The notes: generated from the letters alone by a model not told the origin. A stretch of 64,000 bases of DNA from Flavobacterium agrisoli (GCF_016522065.1 NZ_JAEHFV010000001.1:1116001-1180000), one strand, 5' to 3'. Numbered from the stretch's first letter, positions 45,766 through 55,468 are shown. Made by a program: numbers and translations.

Positions 45766-48700
45766 TTAAAAGTTGAATTTTAAATTAAATCCATAATTGG
45801 CTGGAGAGGGCATTTGTCCCATTTCTATTCCAGGCAAAATGGTATTACCATTCAGAGCAGCTGTTTCAGGATCATAAATAGGAAAATCAGATATAACGGC
45901 TAAATCTCTTCCAAAAACAGCAAATTGTACTGCTTGCAAACCTGTATTTCGAAGCCACTTTTTAGGAAATTCATAAGCAAAACTTAGCTCACGGAGTTTT
46001 AAGTAAGAAGCATCGAAAGAATTGGATTCAATATTAGCCCTTCTATAATATCGGGTATAATAATCTGGAAGTGTAACTTTTGTAGTATTTTCCGAATAGC
46101 TACCATCAGCATTTAAAACCACACCATCGCCTATAATATAACCTTCTTCACGCCCCATTAATGTACCTTCTAGTTTACCTTGCTCCATCATTTTATGATG
46201 CGTTTGCGAATAAATCACACCTCCATATTGTCCGTCAAGGGTTACACTGGCAGTAAAATTACCTATAGAAAAAGAGTTTGTAAAACCAGCTTTCCAGTCG
46301 GGACTAGCATCACCTATATACTGAATATCATCTGGATAAGCTGGTAATCCCGCTTCATCATAAACAATATTTCCTTGGGGATCGCGCACAAATCCGTAAC
46401 CATACATAGCAGTGGTTGTACCGCCTACTTTACCAATTAAGGATGCTGTACCACCTTCTCCAATTACAAATTGATCATCGGCTCCATCGGCTAGTTCTAA
46501 AATTTTATTCCAATTACGAGACCAATTTAAAGTTGATTTCCATTTAAAACCAGGGTTATCAATTATGGTGGCCCCTAATATAATTTCTACTCCTCTATTT
46601 CGAACATTACCAGCATTTGTAATTCTGCTAGAATAACCTGTACTATAATCTAAGGGCACTGTAATAATTTGGTTTTTAGTATTACTTTCGTATACCGTAG
46701 CATCAAGTGTTAATCGTTTGTTGAACATATAAAGTTCAAAACCAGTTTCAAAACTTGTTGTAATTTCGGGCTGAAAACTATCGTTAAAAAGTGTATTATC
46801 TGTTACTGCCGAACTAGGAAAATCAGATTGACCGTAGTATTTACTAGTTCTGTACGGATCGGTATCATTACCCACTTTAGCAAAAGAAAAACGGTATTTT
46901 AAATAATCAATAGTTTCGGGCATATTGAACATTTCGGAAAAAACAATACTGGTATTTACCGATGGATAGAAAAATGAATTATTTTCTAGTGGTAAGGTAC
47001 TCGACCAATCGTTTCGTCCTGTCACATCAACAAAAATATAATCCTTGTACGCTAACGAAATCAAACCATACAAACTGTTTACCTCTTTATTACTATCATC
47101 TTTCCGAACCAAAGGAGTAGTTACTCCATTGGTAAGTTTATAAACATCGGGAACGACTAAACCTTCCACTTCTGCTTCCATTTTTCGGTATTTTTGAGAT
47201 CTGCTGTTTCCTCCTAAGGAACCCGAAAAACTGAAACTTTGGCTAAAATCATTTTTATAGGAGAGCAAAAAATCATTATTGATTTCTTGCATGTATACGT
47301 CTTGCGTTTTAAAAAAACCTTTTGCGTATCTATTGATACTATATGGTCGACGCTGTTGCCTGTTTTGATTGTAGGTATTTAAAGAAGTTCGAACCATCAA
47401 ATCCAAATGATTTCCCAAATCAATATTCGCAAAAAGATTTCCTACCACTTGACTACTTTCTAGCGGATTAGTCGCCTCGTATGCAATTAAGTACGGATTA
47501 TCGATATAAGAACTATAGGGGTTAATTTGATCTATGTTTTCTAAACCGTTCATCCAAATAGGCTTATACCAATTTAAATCAACATTCGGATTTTGGAATA
47601 TCATAAAATAAGCTATCGAACCATTGTTGTATCCGGTAGAAGGCAAGTTATCACTAGCTCTGTTATTATAATTGATTGATGTTCCAACTTTTATGCGATT
47701 CGAAATTTGATAATTAGCATTTACGGCCGCCGTATACCTGTCAAAACCAGTATTCGGCATAATCCAATTGTTTTTTTGATTACCGAAAGAAGCTCTAATT
47801 GACCCGTTTTTATCTCCACCTTGAAGTGATATGTTATTATTAAGTGTTACACCCGTATTCCAAAAATCTTTGCGATTGTCTTTATAGGGTTGCCATAAAG
47901 TTCGTTCTGCTCCTTGTCCTTGTAAAATAGGGTCATATTGGTAATAATATTGATTGTTAAATGCAGGCCCATAAGCACTACTTGTACCGCTAGTACTAGC
48001 ACCATCTTCAGAAGCACCATACGAATAGTACAATTCACCTTCTTTATTGAATCCTTTTCCAGTTCCTTGTCCGTATTGATATTGATAATCTGGCCAACGT
48101 TGTATCACGTCAAAAGTTGCACCAGAAGTTACCGTAACACCAAGCCCTTTGCTTTTTTTACCTGATTTTGTTGTAATAATTAAAGCACCATTAGCAGCGC
48201 GGCTACCATACAAAGCCGTTGCTCCAGCTCCTTTCAGCACTGTTACACTCTGGATATCGTCTACATTCAAATCAGATATTCCGTTACCGTAATCGATCGG
48301 AGAATCGTCTCCCATATAAGCCGTAGAGGAGCCCGACGTAGTCATTTGAGATTGCATCGGAACACCATCTACCACAATCAATGCTTGGTTATCATTAATA
48401 TCGATAGAACGATTTCCCCTTAAAATAATAGATTGCGAATTAATGGGTCCTGAACCGGAAGAAGTAATATTTAAACCCGCAACTTTTCCTTTTAAAGCCG
48501 ATGACCAATTATTAGGAGTCGTTTTTTCGAGCTCATCAGCTTTTATGGTTTGTTGCGCAAAACCCAAACGTTTTTCTTCTCTTTTTATTCCTAACGCCGT
48601 AACCACTACATCATTCAACATATTAGTTTGTTCTTTTAATTGAATGACTATTGGTGATTTGGATAAAGCTACTTCTTGATCTTCAAATCCGATAAATGAG

Positions 48701-49209
48701 ATTACCAATCTGGCCGAATTAGAAACCGTAATAGTAAAATTACCGTCGAAATCGGTTGTAACCGTATTAGAAGTACCTTTTTCGGTCACTGAGGCACCTG
48801 GCAAAGACATACCGCCAGCATCCAAAACTTTACCTTTTACCAGCTGGGGTTTTTGATCGGGTTTGATAACCGTAATAGTTGAATTAATTCTTTTAAACTC
48901 AAAACCCGATTGTTGGCTTATTTTATTTAATATGCTTTCAACCGATTCGTTGACAGTATGAATTGAAAAACGCTTCGAAAATCCTGATATTTTATCATCA
49001 AAAATAAAAGTAAATTGCGTTTTTTGTTCGATTGCGCTAAGTACTTCTGTTATAGAAGCATTATTCAGATTTAGCGAAATTTGCTTTTCATTTAATACTT
49101 GATCGCTTATAGGCTTTGCAAATACATTGCTTATGAACAGAAAAGCAAGCAGCAAAAAAACGTAATTAGATACGTATTGATTTAAAAAAAATTGTAGTTT
49201 AGTATTCAT
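45766..49209 (-). CDS. SusC/RagA family TonB-linked outer-membrane receptor
   Basis: 1147 residues. After the signal peptide comes an STN domain at about 40-115 (ISLNNASITEVLSAIEQKTQFTF), which marks receptors that signal to a FecR-type anti-sigma. A carboxypeptidase-regulatory domain follows (GKVLDAGGMSLPGASVTEKG), then the plug (VVTALGIKREEKRLGFAQQ, ILRGNRSIDINDNQALIVVDGVP) and a 22-strand barrel ending GFNLKFNF. The STN domain and the adjacent FecI/FecR genes fit ligand-induced autoregulation. Substrate is inferred as an organic phosphodiester. Confidence 0.95.
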   Translation of the reverse strand: MNTKLQFFLNQYVSNYVFLLLAFLFISNVFAKPISDQVLNEKQISLNLNNASITEVLSAIEQKTQFTFIFDDKISGFSKRFSIHTVNESVESILNKISQQSGFEFKRINSTITVIKPDQKPQLVKGKVLDAGGMSLPGASVTEKGTSNTVTTDFDGNFTITVSNSARLVISFIGFEDQEVALSKSPIVIQLKEQTNMLNDVVVTALGIKREEKRLGFAQQTIKADELEKTTPNNWSSALKGKVAGLNITSSGSGPINSQSIILRGNRSIDINDNQALIVVDGVPMQSQMTTSGSSTAYMGDDSPIDYGNGISDLNVDDIQSVTVLKGAGATALYGSRAANGALIITTKSGKKSKGLGVTVTSGATFDVIQRWPDYQYQYGQGTGKGFNKEGELYYSYGASEDGASTSGTSSAYGPAFNNQYYYQYDPILQGQGAERTLWQPYKDNRKDFWNTGVTLNNNISLQGGDKNGSIRASFGNQKNNWIMPNTGFDRYTAAVNANYQISNRIKVGTSINYNNRASDNLPSTGYNNGSIAYFMIFQNPNVDLNWYKPIWMNGLENIDQINPYSSYIDNPYLIAYEATNPLESSQVVGNLFANIDLGNHLDLMVRTSLNTYNQNRQQRRPYSINRYAKGFFKTQDVYMQEINNDFLLSYKNDFSQSFSFSGSLGGNSRSQKYRKMEAEVEGLVVPDVYKLTNGVTTPLVRKDDSNKEVNSLYGLISLAYKDYIFVDVTGRNDWSSTLPLENNSFFYPSVNTSIVFSEMFNMPETIDYLKYRFSFAKVGNDTDPYRTSKYYGQSDFPSSAVTDNTLFNDSFQPEITTSFETGFELYMFNKRLTLDATVYESNTKNQIITVPLDYSTGYSSRITNAGNVRNRGVEIILGATIIDNPGFKWKSTLNWSRNWNKILELADGADDQFVIGEGGTASLIGKVGGTTTAMYGYGFVRDPQGNIVYDEAGLPAYPDDIQYIGDASPDWKAGFTNSFSIGNFTASVTLDGQYGGVIYSQTHHKMMEQGKLEGTLMGREEGYIIGDGVVLNADGSYSENTTKVTLPDYYTRYYRRANIESNSFDASYLKLRELSFAYEFPKKWLRNTGLQAVQFAVFGRDLAVISDFPIYDPETAALNGNTILPGIEMGQMPSPANYGFNLKFNF

Positions 49210-49250
49210 TACAGTAAGGCTATAAATTTGTTTTTGTAGTCTGTTTTTCT

Positions 49251-49274
49251 CCGCTTCTGTTCCAGCAGAAGCGG
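49251..49274 (-). promoter_or_regulatory. Hairpin between fecR and susC
   Basis: A 9-bp stem CCGCTTCTG/CAGAAGCGG around a 6-nt loop, in the 81-bp gap. On the minus strand it lacks a T-run, so it is more likely an mRNA-stability or processing hairpin in the susC leader than a terminator. Confidence 0.5.
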
Positions 49275-49290
49275 TTTTGTTTTAATTAAA

Positions 49291-50226
49291 TTAATTTGGT
49301 TTTCTTCTTATAATAATCTGTTTTGGGGTTATGTATTCTATTTGTAATTCTTTTAGCAAGGCTATACTTTGAAGGATGTTATCCAGCTTGGGTTCTTTAA
49401 ATTTTCCAGATATAGTAAGCTCTTCAATGGTTTTATCCTGAAATTGAATGGTCACATCATACCAATTTTCTAAAATTCGAGCGGTTTGCGCTAAGGAATT
49501 TTTCTTTAGTACTATACAATTCGTTGTCCAGGCAATCCCTTCTTTACTATTTTCTTTTGTTAAAACAAAGCCATTAGCAGGTATAAAATCAACTTGATTG
49601 TTTTTAATCAACACCACATTTTCACCATTCGGAGCACTTACTTTTACTTTACCCGTTAAAACACTCACTTTTGTATGATTATGATTATAAGCGTTAATAT
49701 TAAACGAAGTTCCTAGCACTTGTACTTTTACATCCTTTGTATTGATTATAAAAGGCTTACTAGGGTTTCGGGTAACTTTAAAATAAGCTTCTCCTTTTAA
49801 TCGAACCATTCTTTGATTGCCAAATTTTTCAGGAACTACAACCGAACTATTCGAATTTAAAACTACGATACTACCATCGGTAAGTATAATTTGCTTTTTT
49901 TCACCTCTTACTGTAGCATGGGTAATGAAGTTTTCTTTTAAAAAATGAGTTTGATACACATAGGTTATACCCAACATTACAACCAAAAGAGCGGCCGCTT
50001 TATAAAGACTAGACCAAATTTTTTGTTTGGAAGTGGAAGTTTTGTGGGTCGACTTCTGTATTTTTTTCCAAATACGATTTCTTTTTTTCTGCAAAAACGA
50101 ATTTGGAATTGTTTTTTCGGATTGTTGGAGTGAATTCAAATAGTTTTCAACAGCTAAAATTTCTTCTGCAGTAGCGGTTCCTTCAGCATACTTATTTGCT
50201 AAATCTAAAAATTGTTCTTTTTTCAA
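49291..50226 (-). CDS. FecR family anti-sigma factor
   Basis: 311 residues. An N-terminal cytosolic sigma-binding helical part (about 1-75, FLDLANKYAEGTATAEEILAVENYLNSL) leads to one TM segment (AAALLVVMLGITYVYQ), then the FecR domain (GEKKQIILTDGSIVVLNSNSSVVVPEKFG, LKGEAYFKVTR, VQVLGTSFNINAY) and a C-terminal STN-like DUF4974 domain (TISGKFKEPKLDNILQSI). It holds the ECF sigma until SusC signals. No ATG is in place, so a TTG start at 50226 is inferred. Confidence 0.93.
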   Translation of the reverse strand: MKKEQFLDLANKYAEGTATAEEILAVENYLNSLQQSEKTIPNSFLQKKRNRIWKKIQKSTHKTSTSKQKIWSSLYKAAALLVVMLGITYVYQTHFLKENFITHATVRGEKKQIILTDGSIVVLNSNSSVVVPEKFGNQRMVRLKGEAYFKVTRNPSKPFIINTKDVKVQVLGTSFNINAYNHNHTKVSVLTGKVKVSAPNGENVVLIKNNQVDFIPANGFVLTKENSKEGIAWTTNCIVLKKNSLAQTARILENWYDVTIQFQDKTIEELTISGKFKEPKLDNILQSIALLKELQIEYITPKQIIIRRKPN

Positions 50227-50319
50227 AATACTTGCTTTTACCTGTAAGTCACATTTTTTCAGGGTAACAAGTAGTCTGTTTTATTGATTTAACGGTTCCT
50301 TAAAAGAAACCAAGGGTAG

Positions 50320-50904
50320 CTAACAATAAAAAAACATTCCGATAACAAAAGCCGAAAGTTGATAGTCATCGAAATTATTTCGAAGGTATTTCAAGGCATT
50401 ACTAATGTGCTTTTCGACAGTTAATAATGATATATTTAATTTGATTGCTATTTCGGTATTAGAATAGTATTCAAATCGACTTAATATAAAGACTTCTTTG
50501 CACTTGGGCGAAAGTTTGTTAATATGATTTATTACTGTTTTTTCAAAATCTTTATATTCAATATCATCCATAGTTTTGGAAGGAATGGAGATGGTTTCTA
50601 AAATATCAAGATGCTCTTGAGTAAATTTTAAACTACGAATATGGTTAATTACCTTGTATTTTATCGCTTTTAATAAATACGATTCCAAATGTAATATGGT
50701 AGCCGAAGGCATTTTGTTCCACAAATCAATAAAAAGTTCTTGCACAATATCCTCACAAACTTCTTCATCCTGATAAATGGAGTAAGCATAGCGATACAGA
50801 GGTTTCCAATAACGGTCAAATATAACCTCAAAAGCCATTTGGTTGCCATTTCCTGCAAGTGCTTGTAACTCCTTATCGCTATATCCTATCAATCGTTTTT
50901 TCAT
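50320..50904 (-). CDS. ECF sigma factor (FecI-like) of the SusCD locus
   Basis: 194 residues from the ATG at 50904 (MKKRLIGYSDKELQALA). Region 2 (AFEVIFDRYWKPLYRYAYSIYQD, DIVQELFIDLWNK) and region 4 (EVFILSRFEYYSNTEIAIKLNISLLTVEKHI) are clear. It belongs to the Bacteroidota group paired with FecR/SusC. It should transcribe susC and the genes downstream when the receptor is occupied. The fecR gene follows 93 bp later. Confidence 0.93.
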   Translation of the reverse strand: MKKRLIGYSDKELQALAGNGNQMAFEVIFDRYWKPLYRYAYSIYQDEEVCEDIVQELFIDLWNKMPSATILHLESYLLKAIKYKVINHIRSLKFTQEHLDILETISIPSKTMDDIEYKDFEKTVINHINKLSPKCKEVFILSRFEYYSNTEIAIKLNISLLTVEKHISNALKYLRNNFDDYQLSAFVIGMFFYC

Positions 50905-51007
50905 AATCAAGTAGTATTGACAAATGAAAAAAATGTAGCGCTGAATGCCTAGAAAAGGAGTTTAAGTTTCTGTTAAGCATTTAATACTGTACATACTTAA
51001 AACAAAA

Positions 51008-51040
51008 AAAAGGAATAAAACAATTTGTTTCATCCCTTTT
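51008..51040 (-). terminator. Intrinsic terminator of the thioredoxin-fold gene pair
   Basis: Minus strand: AAAAGGGATGAAACAA pairs with TTGTTTTATTCCTTTT (two G-T pairs), followed by more T. It lies 25 bp after the stop at 51066. Confidence 0.82.
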
Positions 51041-51065
51041 CTAAATTTAAAATTCGTTATTTATT

Positions 51066-51671
51066 TTATTTCTTCGTTTTTATAGAACAACCAATAGCTT
51101 TTGTTGTTTCGGGCGAAGGGTTTTTACCGTTTTCTAAGGCTGCAATGGCATTTTCAAGGTATTTTTCTTTTACATCTGCTGCACTATCTACATTATCATC
51201 AATAGCGCCAATGTATTTTACAATTCGATTTTTATCCAGCAAGAAAACGTGTGGTGTTTTGGTAGCTCCGTATTGTGGATATATTTTTTGACCTTCATCT
51301 ACTAAATAAGGAAAAGCAAATGCTTTTTCTTTCGCTCTCACTTGCATTGCTTCGTAATTGTCATCAGGTTGAGCAATTGGGTCGTTTGGGTTAATTGCTA
51401 AAAGAATATAGCCTTGTGGTTTGTATTTTTTAGCCAAATCATTAATACGGTCTTCGTATTTCTTGGCAAACGGACAGTGATTACAGGTAAAAACGATAAT
51501 AAAACCTTTGGCATTCTTGTAATCGGCCATAGAATACATTTTCCCGTCAACTGATTTCAATTTAAAATCGGTGGCTTTGTCTCCAATTTTATACGGTACA
51601 GGAACATTTACCGCAAAAGAAGAGAAGAAAAAAACAGCGATCACCGCTATAAATAAGGATACTTTTTTCAT
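51066..51671 (-). CDS. Exported thioredoxin-fold (AhpC/TSA-like) protein
   Basis: 201 residues with a signal peptide (LFIAVIAVFFFSSFA). The thioredoxin-like domain runs from about residue 28 (IGDKATDFKLKSVDGK) with the redox motif CNHC in FTCNHCPFAKKYEDR, an insert DPIAQPDDNYEAMQ, and a cis-Pro region TPHVFLLDKNR. Such proteins act as periplasmic thiol oxidoreductases or peroxidases. It is 13 bp downstream of a TlpA-like gene and probably works with it. Confidence 0.88.
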   Translation of the reverse strand: MKKVSLFIAVIAVFFFSSFAVNVPVPYKIGDKATDFKLKSVDGKMYSMADYKNAKGFIIVFTCNHCPFAKKYEDRINDLAKKYKPQGYILLAINPNDPIAQPDDNYEAMQVRAKEKAFAFPYLVDEGQKIYPQYGATKTPHVFLLDKNRIVKYIGAIDDNVDSAADVKEKYLENAIAALENGKNPSPETTKAIGCSIKTKK

Positions 51672-51684
51672 TTTATATGATGGT

Positions 51685-52164
51685 TTAATTAATATTCTTT
51701 GTTACAAATTCGTTTAGATCGGAAAAATTTTCAAAACTTTTTTCTACAAAAATTTTCTGATTTTGATGCAAAATTAAGGTCGCCGGAATTGCCCCACTCC
51801 ATTCGTTATTGACCATTGGCAACCAATTATTATAATCTTTATCGGTTAACAAAACTACTTGAGATTGCAAGTTTTTGCGCTTAACAAATGGTATTAATTT
51901 CGCTTCATATTGGTCTTTAAAATCCAAACTTACAAGTACCACTTTTACCTTTTTATTCTCCAAATTTAGCTGTTCAAAATAAGGCAATTCTTTTACGCAA
52001 GGCGCACACCAAGTAGCCCAAAAATTAACGACATAAGTGGTGTTTTTTTCGCTCAAAATTGCTTTTTCAAGATTGGCATAATTATCAAAAACAGCTACTT
52101 CTTGCGCCATAATCTTTGAAGAAAACAAGGTCAAAAAAACAACTAAAAATAAGGGTTTCATCAT
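51685..52164 (-). CDS. TlpA-like disulfide reductase
   Basis: 159 residues with a signal peptide (LFLVVFLTLFSSKIMAQ). The active site is FWATWCAPCVKELPYF (WCAPC), followed by KVVLVSLDF and the cis-Pro stretch GAIPATLILHQN. It reduces disulfides in the periplasm, for example in cytochrome c maturation or partner proteins. First gene of a two-gene unit with the protein at 51066. No DsbD-like electron donor is in the window. Confidence 0.9.
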   Translation of the reverse strand: MMKPLFLVVFLTLFSSKIMAQEVAVFDNYANLEKAILSEKNTTYVVNFWATWCAPCVKELPYFEQLNLENKKVKVVLVSLDFKDQYEAKLIPFVKRKNLQSQVVLLTDKDYNNWLPMVNNEWSGAIPATLILHQNQKIFVEKSFENFSDLNEFVTKNIN

Positions 52165-52390
52165 CTGATTTTTATTTATAATTTCGTTGTAATTTACAAT
52201 GATTATCCCGTTTAAAAATTAGCATTAACAAAACATTAGTACAAAAACAAAAGTACCTTTTTTCAGGAAAAAAGTTTGAAAAAACAGATCAATTTATCAA
52301 AAAAAGCATTATAAATAAAATCTATATTGATTTATTAAAAAATTAATTTCCAGTATTTTAAAAGCCAAAACTTGAACTTATAATTTAAGA

Positions 52391-53158
52391 TCATCCAATC
52401 CAAGTTTTAAAATCAGAAACTTTCTCCCTACTTACAATCACCTCCTCTGCTTTGTAGGTTGGAAGCAAAATTTTGAGCCTTGAATTACTGTACATTGTGA
52501 TCTCTTTTATGGCTTTTAAGGATACGATAAACTTACGACTAATTCTGAAAAATTCCTTCGGATTGAGTTCTTGTTCTACCATTTCCAAAGTGGCATCCAG
52601 CAGGTAATTTCGATTGTCAAAAGTATGAATATAGGTTCCTTTGTTTTCACTAAAAAAACATTCAATTTCGGAAATGGAAATCACCTTTAATTGCGATCCA
52701 ATTTTGATGGTAAAGCGTTCTTTAAATGGTTTCTCAAACGGATTAAAAAGCAACTTTTTTATCACTTCAAAATCGGCTGCGTACGAATGGGAAATAGGGG
52801 TTATAGGTTGCCATTTTTTATATTTCAAAATAGCCTCTTCCAACTCTTCCTCATCAATGGGTTTTAACAAATAATCAATCGAATTTAATTTGAAAGCCTT
52901 CAAAGCATATTCGTCATAAGCGGTTGTAAAAATGATGGCGCTCTGGATACTGACTTTCTCAAAAATTTCAAACGAAAGACCATCCGACAATTGGATATCT
53001 AAAAAAATCAAATCAGGTTGTGGATTCTGAGAAAACCATGTAACCGATTCTTCAACCGAATGCAATAACTGAGTGACTGATACATTTAACTTTTCGAGTT
53101 TGCGTTGCAATAATCTCGCAGCGGGTTTTTCATCTTCAATAATGAGTACGTTCATCAT
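52391..53158 (-). CDS. LytTR-type response regulator
   Basis: 255 residues. The receiver domain has the acidic pair at the N-terminus (LIIEDEKPAAR), the phospho-acceptor Asp in PDLIFLDIQLSDG (about residue 55) and KPID. The LytTR DNA-binding domain occupies about 150-255 (FTIKIGSQLKVISISEIECFFSENKGTYIHTF). It is encoded 1 bp after the 2TM gene and downstream of the LytS-like kinase, so they form a two-component system. Confidence 0.94.
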   Translation of the reverse strand: MMNVLIIEDEKPAARLLQRKLEKLNVSVTQLLHSVEESVTWFSQNPQPDLIFLDIQLSDGLSFEIFEKVSIQSAIIFTTAYDEYALKAFKLNSIDYLLKPIDEEELEEAILKYKKWQPITPISHSYAADFEVIKKLLFNPFEKPFKERFTIKIGSQLKVISISEIECFFSENKGTYIHTFDNRNYLLDATLEMVEQELNPKEFFRISRKFIVSLKAIKEITMYSNSRLKILLPTYKAEEVIVSREKVSDFKTWIG

Positions 53159-53159
53159 G

Positions 53160-53462
53160 CTATTGCCATTTATTTTGATTTTCTTTTTCTTTCTGCATCA
53201 ATTCGTTGATTTTTTTCTCTTCCCATTCTTTTCCAAAAAAAGGCATCACATCAAAAACCTTCAATCCGTGAATCAACAAACCAACTCCCCACCCCATTAT
53301 AGGCCACAATGACCATAAATATTCGGGCGAAGTGCGTAGGTTTAAAAAAACCAAAAAACCATTGACGGCCACATAAGAAATCAAATTACCATAAAACCCT
53401 TTGATTTCTTCTACCTTTTTTTTGGCTCTGTCGTATTTTTCATTTTCAAAACTATTTTCCAT
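53160..53462 (-). CDS. 2TM domain protein
   Basis: About 100 residues from the ATG at 53462 (MENSFENEKYDRAKKKV). It has two TM segments (FYGNLISYVAVNGFLVFLNL and YLWSLWPIMGWGVGLLIHGLKVF) and a charged tail (FFGKEWEEKKINELMQ). The same domain is fused to the C-terminus of the preceding kinase, so this gene looks like a detached copy. The start lies 1 bp after the kinase stop. It may modulate the kinase in the membrane. Confidence 0.85.
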   Translation of the reverse strand: MENSFENEKYDRAKKKVEEIKGFYGNLISYVAVNGFLVFLNLRTSPEYLWSLWPIMGWGVGLLIHGLKVFDVMPFFGKEWEEKKINELMQKEKENQNKWQ

Positions 53463-53463
53463 T

Positions 53464-54825
53464 TTATTTCCAATTTGTAAATTGTTCATCCTCTTTATTC
53501 ATCAATTCTTTTATTTTTCGTTCTTCCCAAGTACTGCCGTATCCAAATGTTTTAAAAGCATGCATCGACAAACCAAATCCCCAACCAAATACAGTAAACC
53601 AAAACCAATGAAAGCTTGGCACTACCAACAAATTGGTTACAATTACAATCGGAATGCAACAACAATACACGGTTAAATGGGTATAAAACTCCTTTAATTC
53701 TTTCACTCGTTTTTTGGCTCGAAAATAGGTTGCGTCTTCGGCATATCTTGAAAAAGTATCCATAACAGAAACTTGTTTGGTTAAAATGGGAATTTTGACA
53801 CTAAATTTTTGTTCGTTTTCATCGATAATCACTTTGCGATTGGTAATTAAAGCATATCGATTGGCTATATTTTGCAAACCAACGCCTTGTCGTTCCTGCA
53901 AAACCTTCTTCTTTTGCAAATCATTCTCAACAATTAAATAATTATCTTGCTCAAAAATGCGAATATGTAAGGGTTTTTGCTCGCTCACTACATTGTGCTT
54001 AATCGTGTTTTCGAGTAAAAGTTGCAACGACAGCGGCACTACTTTCGCTTCAGCATTACTATTTTCAAAATCAGGAAGCGAAAAAGACAAGCTGTTTTCG
54101 AATCGCATTTTGAGCAAATTCATATACGTTTTGGCAAACTTTAGCTCCTCTTCTACCGAAACCAACTCTTTGTCTTTTTGCTCTAAAACATAGCGGTAAA
54201 TTTTAGATAAAGAAGTGGTAAAACGTTGTGCATTATCAGGATTTTCCTCGATTAAAGAACTCAATACATTTAAACTATTGAAAAGAAAATGCGGATCGAT
54301 TTGGTTCTTTAAACTTTCAAATTTGGCATTGGCAGTTCCGGCAATGATTTTTTGTTGGGTAATTTCGATTTTAGAAGCTTGTTTCCATTTAATCATAAAA
54401 CTTCGGGCTTGCAAAAAAGTCGAAACACCTAACGACAAAATAATATAAAACAAATGCACCCAAATCATTCTAGCCCCAAAAAACACAGCCAAAGTCACGT
54501 CTTGCAACACCACAAAAACCAAATAATTGATACCTAAAACAACCGGAACAGTATATAAAATCGTGCAAATGATCCCAAAATACACCCGTAAATTAGTTTG
54601 TTCGAGCCAATCCCATTTTCGATCCAGAAAAACATTGATAAAACCATTTCCAAATCCCAATCCGAAAGAATACATACAGCTGATAAAAAAAGTAACCAAC
54701 ACATTTCTGACTGTTAAATCTTCGCCTAAAAAGGCCGAAAACAATACAGCAAAAACCATCGAAATTTTAAAACAAACGACTGTTCCACTTTTTAAATCGG
54801 CAAATGAACTTTTATATTCTTTCAT
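53464..54825 (-). CDS. LytS-type sensor histidine kinase with C-terminal 2TM domain
   Basis: 453 residues. Four or so TM segments lie in the first 140 residues. The His_kinase domain follows (FESLKNQIDPHFLFNSLNVL, phospho-His in DPHF, about residue 180) and an HATPase part (VPLSLQLLLENTIKHN, GVGLQNIANRYAL). After about residue 350 a 2TM domain is appended (RAKKRVKELKEFYTHLTVY, STWEERKIKELMNKE), paralogous to the next gene. The kinase is therefore tethered at both ends. It signals to the LytTR regulator two genes on. Confidence 0.92.
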   Translation of the reverse strand: MKEYKSSFADLKSGTVVCFKISMVFAVLFSAFLGEDLTVRNVLVTFFISCMYSFGLGFGNGFINVFLDRKWDWLEQTNLRVYFGIICTILYTVPVVLGINYLVFVVLQDVTLAVFFGARMIWVHLFYIILSLGVSTFLQARSFMIKWKQASKIEITQQKIIAGTANAKFESLKNQIDPHFLFNSLNVLSSLIEENPDNAQRFTTSLSKIYRYVLEQKDKELVSVEEELKFAKTYMNLLKMRFENSLSFSLPDFENSNAEAKVVPLSLQLLLENTIKHNVVSEQKPLHIRIFEQDNYLIVENDLQKKKVLQERQGVGLQNIANRYALITNRKVIIDENEQKFSVKIPILTKQVSVMDTFSRYAEDATYFRAKKRVKELKEFYTHLTVYCCCIPIVIVTNLLVVPSFHWFWFTVFGWGFGLSMHAFKTFGYGSTWEERKIKELMNKEDEQFTNWK

Positions 54826-54844
54826 TATTTTTAACTAATTCGGT

Positions 54845-55468
54845 TTATTTTTTACAATTTTTTTGTGCTTCCAAAGCCCTATCCAATCCCCAATTAGGAT
54901 CAAAAGCCGTTTGAGGTTTAAAAGTAGCAAAAAGTTCAATTGCTTTGTCCACTTGAGCACAAAGTGGCTTGGTATCAACTCCTGTCCATTTAGCTCCTCC
55001 CAGTTGATAATCGGCTTCGCCAAACACAATTCGCGGATTATTCGGGTCGATTGCCTTTCCTTTTGCATAAGCCTCCATGACTTTTGCCGAATATTTCATT
55101 CCGTTGGTCATCGGGTCAGCCACTACCCATGCCGTATAAATTAGTGCTTGAAGTGCATACAACTCGGCATTTTTATCATTTTTAAGAAACTCGGCATCCA
55201 AAGCATTTTGTGATTTGGTCAAAAGCAATTCAATTTGCGTTTTGTCTTTGACACTAAAAGCCGAAATAGTATTGATAAAAGCCACATAATAATTGGGCTG
55301 CCAATGATTGGGCTCGGCCGAAGCAATTCGTTCAAAAAGAGCCGAAGCTTCAGTTGTTTTTCCGTCTTTCCAAAGTCCCAGTGCTTTTTGCATTCCGTTT
55401 TCGTACTGACTTTGAGCAGTTAACAAACTGCAAATAAAAAAGGCTAATGAAGTGATAATTTTTGTCAT
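54845..55468 (-). CDS. Secreted TPR-like protein
   Basis: 207 residues with a signal peptide (MTKIITSLAFFICSLLTAQ). Helical repeats resemble TPRs (GMQKALGLWKDGKTTEASALFERIASAEPNHWQP, EAYAKGKAIDPNNPRIVFGEADY). It lies 19 bp upstream of the kinase gene in the same operon. It may be a periplasmic accessory or input to the two-component system; that is inferred only from position. A similar product sometimes occurs with LytTR systems in Bacteroidota. Confidence 0.78.
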   Translation of the reverse strand: MTKIITSLAFFICSLLTAQSQYENGMQKALGLWKDGKTTEASALFERIASAEPNHWQPNYYVAFINTISAFSVKDKTQIELLLTKSQNALDAEFLKNDKNAELYALQALIYTAWVVADPMTNGMKYSAKVMEAYAKGKAIDPNNPRIVFGEADYQLGGAKWTGVDTKPLCAQVDKAIELFATFKPQTAFDPNWGLDRALEAQKNCKK

